Assembly: GCA_035495315.1 (NCBI GenBank) | Contig: DATJGF010000142.1 | Coordinates: 1 to 64,000, forward strand | Reading direction: 5' to 3' | Origin: DATJGF01 sp035495315 | GTDB lineage: Bacteria; Verrucomicrobiota; Verrucomicrobiia; Limisphaerales; UBA8199 | DNA length: 64,000 bases | In this document: positions 41,647-51,163 of the stretch, in pieces | Layout: each line of letters begins with the position of its first letter | Numbering within the stretch: position 1 is the stretch's first letter | Program-made: the position numbers and the translations under genes | The notes under the pieces: generated by a model | Told to the model about the DNA's origin: nothing | What the model saw: only the letters and a program-made list of their open reading frames with translations | Database searches by the model: none

Positions 41647-42873
41647 TCACTCCTGCTTGGGCTTTGTCGCATAATCTATGATAACCATTTCGACTGGACG
41701 ATGCGCGAGCGTCAGCTGTAACCCAAGTTGGTCGTGGACCGCCTGAACGATGACTTCGGGCTTGGCCTCCCCTTCCTTCTCTTCCTTCCATTTCACTTCA
41801 TAATCATAATGGTTAGTCAGCCCTGTCTCATCGAACACCGGAATTCTGAGATTGGACTCAAGGCCGCCAGCCAGCGAGGAGACGGGTTGGTTAATGGCTT
41901 GCAATCTGCCGGGACCGGATTGGCCAGAAGAGCCTCCGGTTGAGACTGTCGGAGTGAATTTACCTGCGGCCGATTGTAACGAGCTGAGTATGTACACAGG
42001 CACTGTACGAGTTTCGCGCTTGGCCTGTAGTCCGAATGTAGCTTCGACGGCTTGCCGCAGCCACGTCCTGGCGATGTCGCCCTCTTTTGAAGGTGTTTTG
42101 ATAATGAAATCGAATTTGCCTTCAGGCAGAGCCGCATTCGTAATAACGCGTACGAGGTTGATATTATAGCAGGAGGAAAGCACACCAAAGACTGTGCTGC
42201 CGGCAATGGTAATGCAGCCATTACCTGAGGCCATACTGCTGCTGTTTTGCAATTCCGGCGGAGTAGGACGAATGAGTACTTGGAACAGGTTCGTCTGTTC
42301 ATGGTCGTTGGAGTAGGGCACGTAACCAGGACGAATACCATCGCGGCGATCGGAGGATGGTGTTGCCAAAGCGAGCCGCTTGCCGGCCAGCACATCTCTC
42401 AGGATTTGGTCGGTCAAAGCGGCGGGGTGCGTTATGGCAACAATTCTCCCTTTCTTATCGACGATGACCGTATGTGGTATGCCAGTAACTGCGTATTCTT
42501 TGAACATCGATTTATCGGTGTCGAGTCCAACCCACGCATGAATAGGTTTCCGTTTCAAGAACTGCGTAATTATCTTTTCATCTTCATCGGTAATGGCGAT
42601 GAACTGAACGGGTTTATTCTTGAAAGCATCTGCCAACTCGTTCAGATGCGGAATGGCGCCGACACACGGCCCGCACCACGTCGCCCAGAATTCAAGAACC
42701 ACGACCTTTCCTTTGAGTGCGGCCCAGGTCGCTTTACTCCCCTCCGGTGCCTGTAAAAGCCTTTCAAGCGCGATTGCGGGAGGGTAATCCCCGATCTGCG
42801 GTTCCGCGAACAACCTTTGAACAACGGGAGTGAGGCTCAGACCGAGTGCAGTGGTAAGAATCATTGTTCTCAT
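41647..42873 (-). CDS. TlpA-like thioredoxin fused to DUF3738
   Basis: A signal peptide (MRTMILTTALGLSLTPVVQ) precedes a TlpA/ResA-type thioredoxin domain (about 25-170) with FWATWCGPCVGAIPHLNEL and the cis-Pro loop VTGIPHTVIVD. Residues 180-400 match the DUF3738 (TIGR03435, soil-associated) family: KFDFIIKTP, LRQAVEATFGLQAKRETRTV and IPVFDETGLTNHYDYEV. It is predicted to be periplasmic and to act on disulfides. What DUF3738 does is unknown. The fusion of both domains is seen in Acidobacteria and Verrucomicrobia. It is convergent with the M24 peptidase gene. Confidence 0.88.
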   Translation of the reverse strand: MRTMILTTALGLSLTPVVQRLFAEPQIGDYPPAIALERLLQAPEGSKATWAALKGKVVVLEFWATWCGPCVGAIPHLNELADAFKNKPVQFIAITDEDEKIITQFLKRKPIHAWVGLDTDKSMFKEYAVTGIPHTVIVDKKGRIVAITHPAALTDQILRDVLAGKRLALATPSSDRRDGIRPGYVPYSNDHEQTNLFQVLIRPTPPELQNSSSMASGNGCITIAGSTVFGVLSSCYNINLVRVITNAALPEGKFDFIIKTPSKEGDIARTWLRQAVEATFGLQAKRETRTVPVYILSSLQSAAGKFTPTVSTGGSSGQSGPGRLQAINQPVSSLAGGLESNLRIPVFDETGLTNHYDYEVKWKEEKEGEAKPEVIVQAVHDQLGLQLTLAHRPVEMVIIDYATKPKQE

Positions 42874-43147
42874 TGGTCGTACTTGGCGGTCCCAGATGGT
42901 TAGACACCGAAGTAAGTCGAAAGTTTCTGGTATCAGAAGAAAGTCATATAATGGAAGCGTTGGAAGTGGAAGCCGATTGCGTTTCGTTCAGGGGCCTGTA
43001 TTGTAGAGCAGTCTCCCGCAAAGAGCAGCCTGGGTGGCAGTTTTGCCAGCAACAATAATGGGGTCTCAATCCGGTTGATATTGCTGCGGCATGAAGCGCC
43101 AATATAGCTGAGCGGGAGGCGACCGGTTGAATTAACCAGCGAAAGCC

Positions 43148-46100
43148 TTGAGCCAGCCTATACGGTCGCATCACTGCATTGTTTTGCTCCCCCTTCTCGT
43201 CGTCTTGGCATTGGTCGTGTTGGGCAGCTTACAGGCGCCTGCGGTCGGAACCTGGACTGCGGTGGTTCACCCCGCTCCCAACACGGTTGACACCTTATTG
43301 TTACTTTCCGACGGCACGGTGATGGCGGCCAATGCTGGCGATCGGAATTGGTTCCTGCTAACGCCGGACACCAAGGGCAGCTACGTCAATGGGACCTGGA
43401 GGACGATCGCGTCGATGCATGACATGCGCCTTTACTATGCATCGCAGGTTCTGCAGGACGGCCGCGTGTTTATCGCCGGCGGCGAATATGGGACGGGCAA
43501 AAGCACCGCTGAGCTTTATGACCCGCTCACTGACCGCTGGACCTACACACCCCTGGCCTGGCAAAGTTTTTCCGATGCGATCTCGGAGATCCTGCCCAAC
43601 GGCAATGTCTTGATTGCACCGGTGGGACCAATTCCTTCCGGCACCACGATCATTTACAGTCCAGCTTCAAACTCCTGGCGGCCCGGCGCCAAGCTCTTTC
43701 GCGGCAGCTACCAGGATGAAGCTTCCTGGGTCAAACTGCCTGATGACAGCATTCTGACGATTGACCCCTTTGGCACAAATAGTGAACGCTATCTTCCTGC
43801 CTCCAACACCTGGATCAATGACGCCAGCTTGCCCATTGCTTTATACGATCCTTACGGCGGCGAACTCGGCGCCGGCTTTCTGCTCGCTGATGGTCGCGCG
43901 TTTTTCCTTGGTTCCAGCGGGCACACAGCTTTTTACACGCCAACCGGCACCGCCGCTCCAGGCGCCTGGACCCGCGGCCCCGATTTGCCGGATAGTCAGG
44001 GAACGCCCGATGCCCCTGCAGCGATGATGGTGAATGGCAAAATCCTGTGTCTGACCTCTCCAATACCGACCTCCACTAATCATTTTCCCGCTCCCGCCAC
44101 CTTTTACGAGTACGATCCGATCGCCAACTCTTTCACACTCCTGGCTTTCCCCAGCTCCTTGAGCAGCGTGCAGCCGTTTGTTGCGCGAATGCTGGACTTG
44201 CCGGACGGCTCGGTACTCTTGTCCGAATCCAGCAGGCAACTGTATGTGTACTTCCCTGACGGCGCCCCGTTGGCCGCTGGCAAGCCGACCATCACCAGCC
44301 TTACCCAAAACAACGACGGCTCTTATCACCTGATCGGCACGCTCCTGAACGGCATTTCTGAAGGCGCGGCTTATGGCGATGATGCGCAGATGAGAAGCAG
44401 CTATCCGCTGGTGCGGCTAACCAATTCAAGTGGTGGGGTTATTTATGGCCGAACTTTTAATTGGAGCAGCACGTCCATAATGACCGGAAACCGGCAGCTC
44501 TCGACTGAGTTTACGCTCCCAGGCAATCTCATTCCTGGCAACTATTACCTCGTAGTCTCCGCCAATGGCAACGCGTCGGATCCAATTACTTTTGCGACCA
44601 CGATCTGGAACGGCACCCCAAACGGAAATTGGGATATGAGCACCATCAACTGGTTGAAATCCAGTTCTGGGGCCAATTACAACGAGGGAGACTTCGTAGT
44701 CTTCGCCGATATCGCCGCCGGCAGCACCAATGTAACACTGACAACGACGCTTACCCCCGGAAGCATTTTTGTTAGAGCTGCGCAAACCGGCTACACCTTT
44801 GCTGGACCGGGTCGATTAAGCGGCGCCGGGCGCTTGATCATGAATGGTTTAAGCACGCTGACGCTGAGCGAGAGTGGCGGCGATGACTTTACTGGAGGCA
44901 TCGCTGTGAACAGCGGCACGCTAGTCCTCGACACCCTCAACAGTTCTAGCTCAGGTGGCATGACCATCGCCTCGGGCGCAACGGTAGTTATCGGCAGGGG
45001 TGGGATTCCCTTGGGGAGTATTACCAACAATGGCCAGATCATTTTTAACCAGGCGGGGGATTCCGTTCTCGCCAACGCAATTTCTGGCCTCGGCGTTCTA
45101 ACCAAGAGCAACGCCAATAAGCTTACGGTCACCAGCAGCAACACCTGGTCAGGGAGCACCCTGGTCATGGCTGGGACCCTGGAATTAGCAGGCATCGGTT
45201 CTATCGCGGGTACCACCAACATTACGGTCGTTCTTGGTGCAGCGCTTGCCGTGGCGAACCGAATTGATGGCCTGCTGACCTTAATGCGAGGCCAGACTTT
45301 GCAAGGCAATGGGACTTTAGCGGGCTCTCTCCTGACCTTGCCCGAGTCGGCGGTGATGCCCGCGCAGGATTCACTCTTAGTTGGAGCATGGTCCGTTTTG
45401 GGTAACGCGACACTGCAAGGCGCGCTTTATATGAAGGTCGACGCTGCCGGTGCGACGAATGATTCGCTCCATGCGTCCGCTATAAATTATGGCGGTATTC
45501 TGGTGCTGACCAATATTTCATCGGCGTCGTTGTCAGTGAGTAACGTTTTTCGCCTTTTCGCCGCGACCAATTTCAGCGGCGCCTTCAGTGCCATCCTGCC
45601 GGCGATCCCTGCTCCTGGTCTGGCCTGGAACACCAACAACCTGCTTAAGGATGGGAGCCTCGGTGTCATGTTTGCTCCCGGCCTGACCTGGTCTGGAGCG
45701 AATGATAGGAACTGGGACTTTGCGACCGCGAATTGGTCCAGTGGAGGCAACCCGACCAACTACGTTGAAGGAGCTCAGGTAGCGTTTGATGACTCGGTCA
45801 CCGGATCCGCAAATGTTGTCCTGACACAACCTGTACTGCCAGGCAAACTCGTTTTTAATAATTCCTATTCGAATTACATTCTAAGCGGGACAGGAAGCCT
45901 CACAATAACGAACGGCCTGATGAAAGATTTACCCGGAACCGTGCGGCTTGCGGAAACTGGTGGTGATAAGCTCAGCGGCGGTCTGAACCTGAGTAATGGC
46001 ACGTTGATTTTAGACAATACTTTCACCGCGCTAAGCGGCAACGCGGCGATCGGTTCAGGTGCGACGCTGCAACTTGGCCTTAATGATACCAATGGATCGT

Positions 46101-47776
46101 TGCCTCCGGGCACGCTGCTCCTGAACGGTCGCCTCATCCTCGATCGGACTGATAACCTCACCGTCTCGGCACCTATTGCCGGTTTGGGCATGCTCATCAA
46201 AAGCAACCATAACCTGGTACGGATTTTTCAAAATAATGTTAATTGGACTGGAGCGGTGAGAGTCGCTCAGGGCACGCTGCAGATCGGCACCATCAATGCT
46301 TTGGGCAAAGGGACCAATGTATCGATTACGGTGAGCGATGGCGCCGCGCTCGATCTTAACGGAGTCAACGGCACCAACGCAGTGACCGTTTCAGGGACCG
46401 GCCCCGACGGCAAAGGCGCCATTATCAACAACAGTATCGCGAGTGCTTCCCCAGGACTGGCGTTCTTGCACCTCGCCGGAAACACCACGATCGGCGGACT
46501 CAACGGCTGGGACCTCCGACCTGCCGGCGGTTCCCCGGATATTGCCGGGACCACTTTCGCCGGCCTGAGCACGGGCGGGCAACCATTTACTCTGACTAAA
46601 ATCGGTCCGAATGTAATTGGTATTGTCAGCGCAAATATCGATCCCAGCCTTACGTTCATTAATGTGCAATCGGGCACGCTCGTTCTTGAAGGGGACCTCC
46701 CAACCCTGGGTAATACAAACACACCGCTGACGGTTTCATCCAATGCGATACTTGAGTTCCGAAATCTCGGCGCCCCGTTAACCAAGAACATCGTACTCGA
46801 TGACGGCGCAACAATCCTTAACACCGCAGGCATCAATAGTTTGGTTGGTCCGCTAACCCTGAACACAAACTCCGCAGGCACCGGGGGAAACGGCATATTC
46901 AATATCGGCGCGAGCTATCTCTGGATGAATGGCGGGACCGTTGGTGGCCCAGGCAATTTGATAAAAACGGGCAGTGCAACCTTGCGGCTCAGTGGATTTA
47001 ATACTTATAAAGGCAACACTTTGATCAATGCGGGAATTTTGTCTCTTTGGGGGTCTGGCTCCATCCGCGCAACGACGGAGATCAATATTGCCCCTGGAGC
47101 TACGCTTAAAGCGGACGACCGTGCCGACAAAACCTTAGCACTCACCGCGGGCCAAACACTCAGGGGCAACGGGATGCTTAGTGGCATTCTCGTTGTGGGC
47201 CCCGCCTCTACAGTGAGCCCAGGACCGAACGCCTCTGCCATCGGTTCCTTAACCGTCTCGAGCAATGTAACCTTGCAGGGGACTGCCGCCATGAAGTTAA
47301 ATCCGGCGTTCAGCGGGAGTGATTTCCTGCGCGGTAATTTGATCACATATGGCGGAACACTAGCGCTAACTAACGTCTCTACGGCTCCGTTCGCTGCCGG
47401 AAATAGTTTCCATCTGTTTAGCGCAACAAATTATACCGGCTCTTTCACCAACATATCTCCGCCCAGACCAGGGCCAGGGCTTCAATGGGACACCAACCGC
47501 CTAGTTGTGAACGGTACGTTAGGTGTTGTCCCCCTGCCCTCGCCTGCAATCGTGAACTTCGCCGTTGCGGGCTTTGACTTAGTGATTTATGCGACCAATG
47601 GCGTCGCCGGCAGCTTATGTTCTGTGATGACCAGCACGAATTTAGCGATGCCGCTCACCCAATGGACCATCGCCTCTATCAATAGATTGAGGAGCAGTGG
47701 CAATTTTACAGTGATTGCGACGAATTCAGTTGATCCCGCGGCTCCCCAACGCTTTTACACGTTGCAAGTGGAATAA
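43148..47776 (+). CDS. Giant secreted kelch / autotransporter-associated beta-strand repeat protein
   Basis: 1542 residues starting at TTG 43148, the only start after an in-frame stop at 43133. A signal peptide or anchor (HHCIVLLPLLVVLALVVLGS) precedes a kelch/galactose-oxidase-like propeller (about 40-480; LLLLSDGTVMAANAG, QVLQDGRVFIAGGEYG, STAELYDPLTDRW). After it come three or more PATR-type beta-strand repeat blocks (GNWDMSTINW, GLSTLTLSESGGDDFTGG, GTLVLDTLNSSSSG and parallels near 920 and 1270). The last 75 residues form a C-terminal module ending RFYTLQVE. No autotransporter barrel is present. The copper-binding Cys-Tyr of galactose oxidase was not found. Role: adhesin or surface polymer enzyme. 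Confidence 0.88.
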   Translation: MSQPIRSHHCIVLLPLLVVLALVVLGSLQAPAVGTWTAVVHPAPNTVDTLLLLSDGTVMAANAGDRNWFLLTPDTKGSYVNGTWRTIASMHDMRLYYASQVLQDGRVFIAGGEYGTGKSTAELYDPLTDRWTYTPLAWQSFSDAISEILPNGNVLIAPVGPIPSGTTIIYSPASNSWRPGAKLFRGSYQDEASWVKLPDDSILTIDPFGTNSERYLPASNTWINDASLPIALYDPYGGELGAGFLLADGRAFFLGSSGHTAFYTPTGTAAPGAWTRGPDLPDSQGTPDAPAAMMVNGKILCLTSPIPTSTNHFPAPATFYEYDPIANSFTLLAFPSSLSSVQPFVARMLDLPDGSVLLSESSRQLYVYFPDGAPLAAGKPTITSLTQNNDGSYHLIGTLLNGISEGAAYGDDAQMRSSYPLVRLTNSSGGVIYGRTFNWSSTSIMTGNRQLSTEFTLPGNLIPGNYYLVVSANGNASDPITFATTIWNGTPNGNWDMSTINWLKSSSGANYNEGDFVVFADIAAGSTNVTLTTTLTPGSIFVRAAQTGYTFAGPGRLSGAGRLIMNGLSTLTLSESGGDDFTGGIAVNSGTLVLDTLNSSSSGGMTIASGATVVIGRGGIPLGSITNNGQIIFNQAGDSVLANAISGLGVLTKSNANKLTVTSSNTWSGSTLVMAGTLELAGIGSIAGTTNITVVLGAALAVANRIDGLLTLMRGQTLQGNGTLAGSLLTLPESAVMPAQDSLLVGAWSVLGNATLQGALYMKVDAAGATNDSLHASAINYGGILVLTNISSASLSVSNVFRLFAATNFSGAFSAILPAIPAPGLAWNTNNLLKDGSLGVMFAPGLTWSGANDRNWDFATANWSSGGNPTNYVEGAQVAFDDSVTGSANVVLTQPVLPGKLVFNNSYSNYILSGTGSLTITNGLMKDLPGTVRLAETGGDKLSGGLNLSNGTLILDNTFTALSGNAAIGSGATLQLGLNDTNGSLPPGTLLLNGRLILDRTDNLTVSAPIAGLGMLIKSNHNLVRIFQNNVNWTGAVRVAQGTLQIGTINALGKGTNVSITVSDGAALDLNGVNGTNAVTVSGTGPDGKGAIINNSIASASPGLAFLHLAGNTTIGGLNGWDLRPAGGSPDIAGTTFAGLSTGGQPFTLTKIGPNVIGIVSANIDPSLTFINVQSGTLVLEGDLPTLGNTNTPLTVSSNAILEFRNLGAPLTKNIVLDDGATILNTAGINSLVGPLTLNTNSAGTGGNGIFNIGASYLWMNGGTVGGPGNLIKTGSATLRLSGFNTYKGNTLINAGILSLWGSGSIRATTEINIAPGATLKADDRADKTLALTAGQTLRGNGMLSGILVVGPASTVSPGPNASAIGSLTVSSNVTLQGTAAMKLNPAFSGSDFLRGNLITYGGTLALTNVSTAPFAAGNSFHLFSATNYTGSFTNISPPRPGPGLQWDTNRLVVNGTLGVVPLPSPAIVNFAVAGFDLVIYATNGVAGSLCSVMTSTNLAMPLTQWTIASINRLRSSGNFTVIATNSVDPAAPQRFYTLQVE

Positions 47777-47917
47777 CTGACTGATTGTGTCGGGCCTCTA
47801 ATGGCCTTAGCTCGTTAACCTCCAAAGTACTTGTATACGCCAAGAGCATTTTTACGCCATTCAGATTCTACAGCCTTTCTCATTTCCGCACGGCATAAAA
47901 CCGGCTCTTGGACAGAC

Positions 47918-48701
47918 ATGACGTTCAATATAAGGTCCCAAATGCCGGGGGTTATTTGGGCACTGGCCCTAGCAGTGCCCGTTCGGGCTTCGGCTGCAGA
48001 TGTGGTTTCAATTTGGGGCGGCGCGCGTGGGACTGTAGTGCGCAAATCAGATGGCACTGTGTGGACCTGGGGAGCCAATTTTTCGGGCAAATTAGGCGTC
48101 GGCGTCAGTTCGACCAATCTGGTGCGCGCGATGGTCCCGGCCGAGGTGCATGGTTCGCAAGACCTCGGCTTTTTCAACTCGGTGTCCGCAATTATGGGCG
48201 GCGAGGTTCATAATGTCGCACTCAAATCAGACGGCACTGTTTGGGCTTGGGGAAATAACATGTTCTGCCAACTCGGCAATGGTTCAACCAACGAGACCCA
48301 TACTCCCGTCCAGGTTAACGGACTTGCTTCTGTTATCGCGTTAGGTGGAAGAGGCTATCACACGCTAGCGATTGATTCCGGCGGCTCGGTCTGGGGCTGG
48401 GGATGGAACTCGTCAGGGGCAATGCGGCGATAACTCGACTACGGATCGTTGGCGACCGGTTCAGGTAACCGGAATGGGGCCACGAGTCAGCTTGGCGCTG
48501 AACATCAAAGCGAGCCAACAGTCTGGCTATGTAGATTTGAGTTGGGCCAGCACCGTCGGTGAGTTTTTCAACGTTGAGTATGCTTTCGACCCTGTCGCTG
48601 CCTTCACGACCGTAGTCACCAACGTTGAGGCGACCGCTCCAATGAACTTCGTCACGATACCCGTCACAAATAAAGTCGGTTTCTATAGGCTGAGGTTTTG
48701 A
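47918..48701 (+). pseudogene. RCC1-repeat secreted protein interrupted by a frameshift
   Basis: ATG 47918 begins a signal peptide (MTFNIRSQMPGVIWALALAV). RCC1 repeats follow (SDGTVWTWGANFSGKLGVG, SDGTVWAWGNNMFCQLGNG, GWGWNSSG). At a run of four G (48416-48419) the frame is lost: in the original frame the protein ends at 48433 (AMRR), while one base fewer restores QCGDNSTTDRWRPVQVTG and continues to an FYRLRF end at 48701. A one-base insertion or a sequencing error explains this. With the correction the protein is about 260 residues, short for RCC1 proteins, so only part of a propeller remains. Confidence 0.75.
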
Positions 48702-48724
48702 CGGCTGCCAGACCTCATCGCAGC

Positions 48725-49261
48725 TCAATAAACCACCAGCGAGCGGACCGGGTAGGGCTTCAGTTTTTCTCGACCTTTGAGGAAGGCCAGTTCAATCAGA
48801 AAAGCCATCTCTACAATCTCGGCGCCCAATTTCTTCATAAGGGCGGCAGCGGCGGCGGCGGTACCCCCGGTCGCCAGGAGGTCGTCGATGAGCAACACCC
48901 GGCTGTTTGGTTTGAGCGCATCAATGTGCACGGCAACCGTTGACGTCCCGTACTCCAGCTCATATTCCTGCTCGTGGGTCTGGTACGGGAGCTTGCCCTT
49001 TTTGCGGATGGGTATGAATCCAGCGCGCAGTTTGATTGCGGCGGCGGCGGCAAAAATGAAACCGCGCGCATCAATGCCGACAACCGCGTCAATGGTGCCG
49101 GGGTCAAAGGAGTCGGTTAAAAGATCAATCGTGCCGGCAAACAGCCGAGGGTCTGCCAGCAGCGGCGTAATATCTTTGAACTGGATGCCGGCTTTGGGAA
49201 AATCGGGGACATTCCGGATCGCGCGTTGGATTTCGGAGAGGCTGGGCGGGCTTTGAGTCAT
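48725..49261 (-). CDS. apt: Adenine phosphoribosyltransferase
   Basis: 178 residues with Apt motifs: FPKAGIQFKDITPLLADPRL, IDAVVGIDARGFIFAAAAA, PIRKKGKLPYQT and the PRPP-binding VLLIDDLLATGGTAAAAAAL. It converts adenine and PRPP to AMP in the cytoplasm for purine salvage. It is convergent with the RCC1 gene and close (23 bp) to its end. The 211-bp region to the sigma factor gene contains a TAATCCTAACCC-type simple repeat near 49420-49452. Confidence 0.95.
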   Translation of the reverse strand: MTQSPPSLSEIQRAIRNVPDFPKAGIQFKDITPLLADPRLFAGTIDLLTDSFDPGTIDAVVGIDARGFIFAAAAAIKLRAGFIPIRKKGKLPYQTHEQEYELEYGTSTVAVHIDALKPNSRVLLIDDLLATGGTAAAAAALMKKLGAEIVEMAFLIELAFLKGREKLKPYPVRSLVVY

Positions 49262-49472
49262 GTGTGTGGAGGAAAGTGCCCGGGGAATCGGGACTGTGTC
49301 AACTCTTCCATGTGATCAAAGTGGTGGGGTGACCATCGGCGCCGTTGCTGCTTATGATTGTGAGATGGTCGCAGCGGAAAAGTGGGCACCTTGAGCTAAG
49401 ATTAGTCGATCCAGTTCCTAATCCTAACCCTACTCGTAATCCTAATCTTCTGACTATTAAACAGGCGGGAGA

Positions 49473-50579
49473 CTACGTCTTGGTTGTCTCCATCTTTTCG
49501 ATCATTTTGCGCAGTTTCTTCAGCGCGATGTTCTGGATTTGCCGCACGCGTTCCCGGGTGACGCCAAATTTCTGGCCGACCTCTTCCAGCGTTTTTTGGG
49601 GACCGCCATCCAGCCCGAACCGGGCACGTAAAATCGTCGCTTCGCGCGGGTCCAGCGTTTTTACCATCTCCTGCAGCATCCGCGTGACGGTCTTTTCTTC
49701 GAGTTGTTCGTAAGGAGTGTCGGCGCTCTCGTCCTGAACCACTTCGGCGAAATTGTTCGAGTCCTCGTCGCCAATCGGAGCGTCCAGAGACGCGGGGCGA
49801 ATCGCGGCCATGCGCATTTGCGCGACTCGTGAGGCGGTGATCCCGAGTTCCTCGCCCAACTCATCGTCGGTCGGTTCACGTCCGAGTTCCTCCTGCAAGC
49901 GCATTGCGGTGCGCCGCATTTTGGAGATTTTGTCAACCAGGTGTACTGGCAGCCGGATGGTCTTTGACTGATTGGCCAACGCTCGCTTGATGGATTGTTT
50001 AATCCACCACGAGCCGTATGTCGATAACTTGCCGCCTTTGGCCGGGTCAAAGCGCTCTACCGCCTTCATCAGACCGATGTTACCCTCGCTGATCAGGTCG
50101 AGCAGCGGCAGACCGATTCCTTCGTAGTCGCGCGCAATCTTCACCACCAGCCGCAAATTGGCCTTGATCATCTGTTCCCGGGCCTTTTTGTCACCCTTCT
50201 TGATCCGGGCGGCCAATTCAATTTCCTCTTGTGGGGTCAGCAGCTTTACCTGACCGATCTCGCGCAGATAAAGTTTTATCGCGGTGTCCCCGTCGTAAGA
50301 GGAGCGTTCACGGCTGCGCTGCTCCGCCGACTCTTCCGGTTCGTGGGCGGCGGCAGCAGCGGCAGCTGCCTCGGCAGCTTCTTCGGCCTTAAGTGCTTCC
50401 TCTTCCTTGGCTAAATCCTCCGGCTTGGGCTCCTCATCCTCCTTGGGCAATTCGTCTTCCTGCACCACAGGTCGGACTGGGAGCAACTCGGCGACCCGTC
50501 TGATTCCGGCGTGCAGCTTGCCAGGCCGATGATGCTCCTTCCGCGCAGAAATTTTGCGGTGTTTGTTGTGGGCTACCAT
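49473..50579 (-). CDS. Sigma-70 family RNA polymerase sigma factor (RpoD/SigA type)
   Basis: 368 residues. Residues 1-105 are Glu/Lys/Ala-rich and lack a recognisable region 1.1. Region 1.2 is AIKLYLREIGQVKLLTPQEE, region 2 includes ANLRLVVKIARDYEGIGLPL and GNIGLMKAVERFDPAKG with STYGSWWIKQSIKRAL, region 3 is GREPTDDELGEELG, and region 4 has ATILRARFGLDGG and the HTH KFGVTRERVRQIQNIALKKL. STYGSWWIKQSI replaces the STYATWWIRQAI of classic primary factors, so it may be the main or a stationary-type factor. 584 bp without genes lie upstream. Confidence 0.9.
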   Translation of the reverse strand: MVAHNKHRKISARKEHHRPGKLHAGIRRVAELLPVRPVVQEDELPKEDEEPKPEDLAKEEEALKAEEAAEAAAAAAAAHEPEESAEQRSRERSSYDGDTAIKLYLREIGQVKLLTPQEEIELAARIKKGDKKAREQMIKANLRLVVKIARDYEGIGLPLLDLISEGNIGLMKAVERFDPAKGGKLSTYGSWWIKQSIKRALANQSKTIRLPVHLVDKISKMRRTAMRLQEELGREPTDDELGEELGITASRVAQMRMAAIRPASLDAPIGDEDSNNFAEVVQDESADTPYEQLEEKTVTRMLQEMVKTLDPREATILRARFGLDGGPQKTLEEVGQKFGVTRERVRQIQNIALKKLRKMIEKMETTKT

Positions 50580-51136
50580 AAGCGGTTAAAAGTTAGCTTT
50601 TGAGGTGAGGTTGGCAAACAAATTAAAACGAGCTACGGATCGATGCATGACCATTGCCCATACCAGAATTCCATACCGGCGTGGATGGGGAGTCTTGCCC
50701 AGGGGCAGTCAACAGAATACTACTTCGTTTCAATGTCGTGTCAGTTCGTTGGACACTGCCTAATCGCGAAGCAGCCAATCAGCGCCTCCCGTGCCGCGAA
50801 TCAAACAGTCTCTGCAAGTTCAGACAAGCGTTCTAATCAATGCGTTCAACCAGCGGAATACGTGCCAACCCCAAAAATCCAACATTCGAAACCAAAAGCC
50901 CAATCAAGCACGGCAAAATAAGGGCGCCAAAATCAAAGTAATTCTCCAATTCTGCACCTCGATCTCTCTGTCAGTGGATCGGAAAAACTCAGGGAATGAA
51001 GAGAACCAAGCAAAGCTAATTGGGTCAGGTAATGTTCAAAACAATGCAGCTTGAGTGATTTGAGGCATTCGGCCATTTGGTGAGGCCTTTGCCTTGGCTA
51101 ACCTTCGGCCACCTTCGGGTAAGGCCTCATATATAA
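50580..51136. other. Non-coding region upstream of the sigma factor gene
   Basis: No supported gene is seen; short open frames have no family resemblance. The part next to 50580 should carry the sigma factor promoter. Near the sppA side is a perfect 9-bp inverted repeat (TGAGGCCTT at 51081-51089 and its complement at 51121-51129). Confidence 0.5.
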
Positions 51137-51159
51137 CGGCGAGGCGGGCACCCTCGCCG
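51137..51159 (-). terminator. Hairpin after sppA, possible terminator
   Basis: CGGCGAGG and CCTCGCCG pair perfectly over 8 bp with a 7-base loop, a few bases after the sppA stop. On the minus strand it is followed by TTATATATG, which is T/A-rich but not a clean T-run, so the call is tentative. Confidence 0.4.
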
Positions 51160-51163
51160 CATT

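Noticed and set aside
40838..41791. 317-codon minus-strand frame over the M24 peptidase
   Set aside because: Antisense to an intact M24 domain with all metal ligands; no sense on its own strand.
43148..47776. Active galactose oxidase
   Set aside because: The kelch-like head lacks recognisable Cys-Tyr cross-link and copper ligands, so only the fold is called.
50643..50921. Small open frame before the sigma factor gene
   Set aside because: No ribosome site, biased composition and no recognisable motif. Treated as non-coding.
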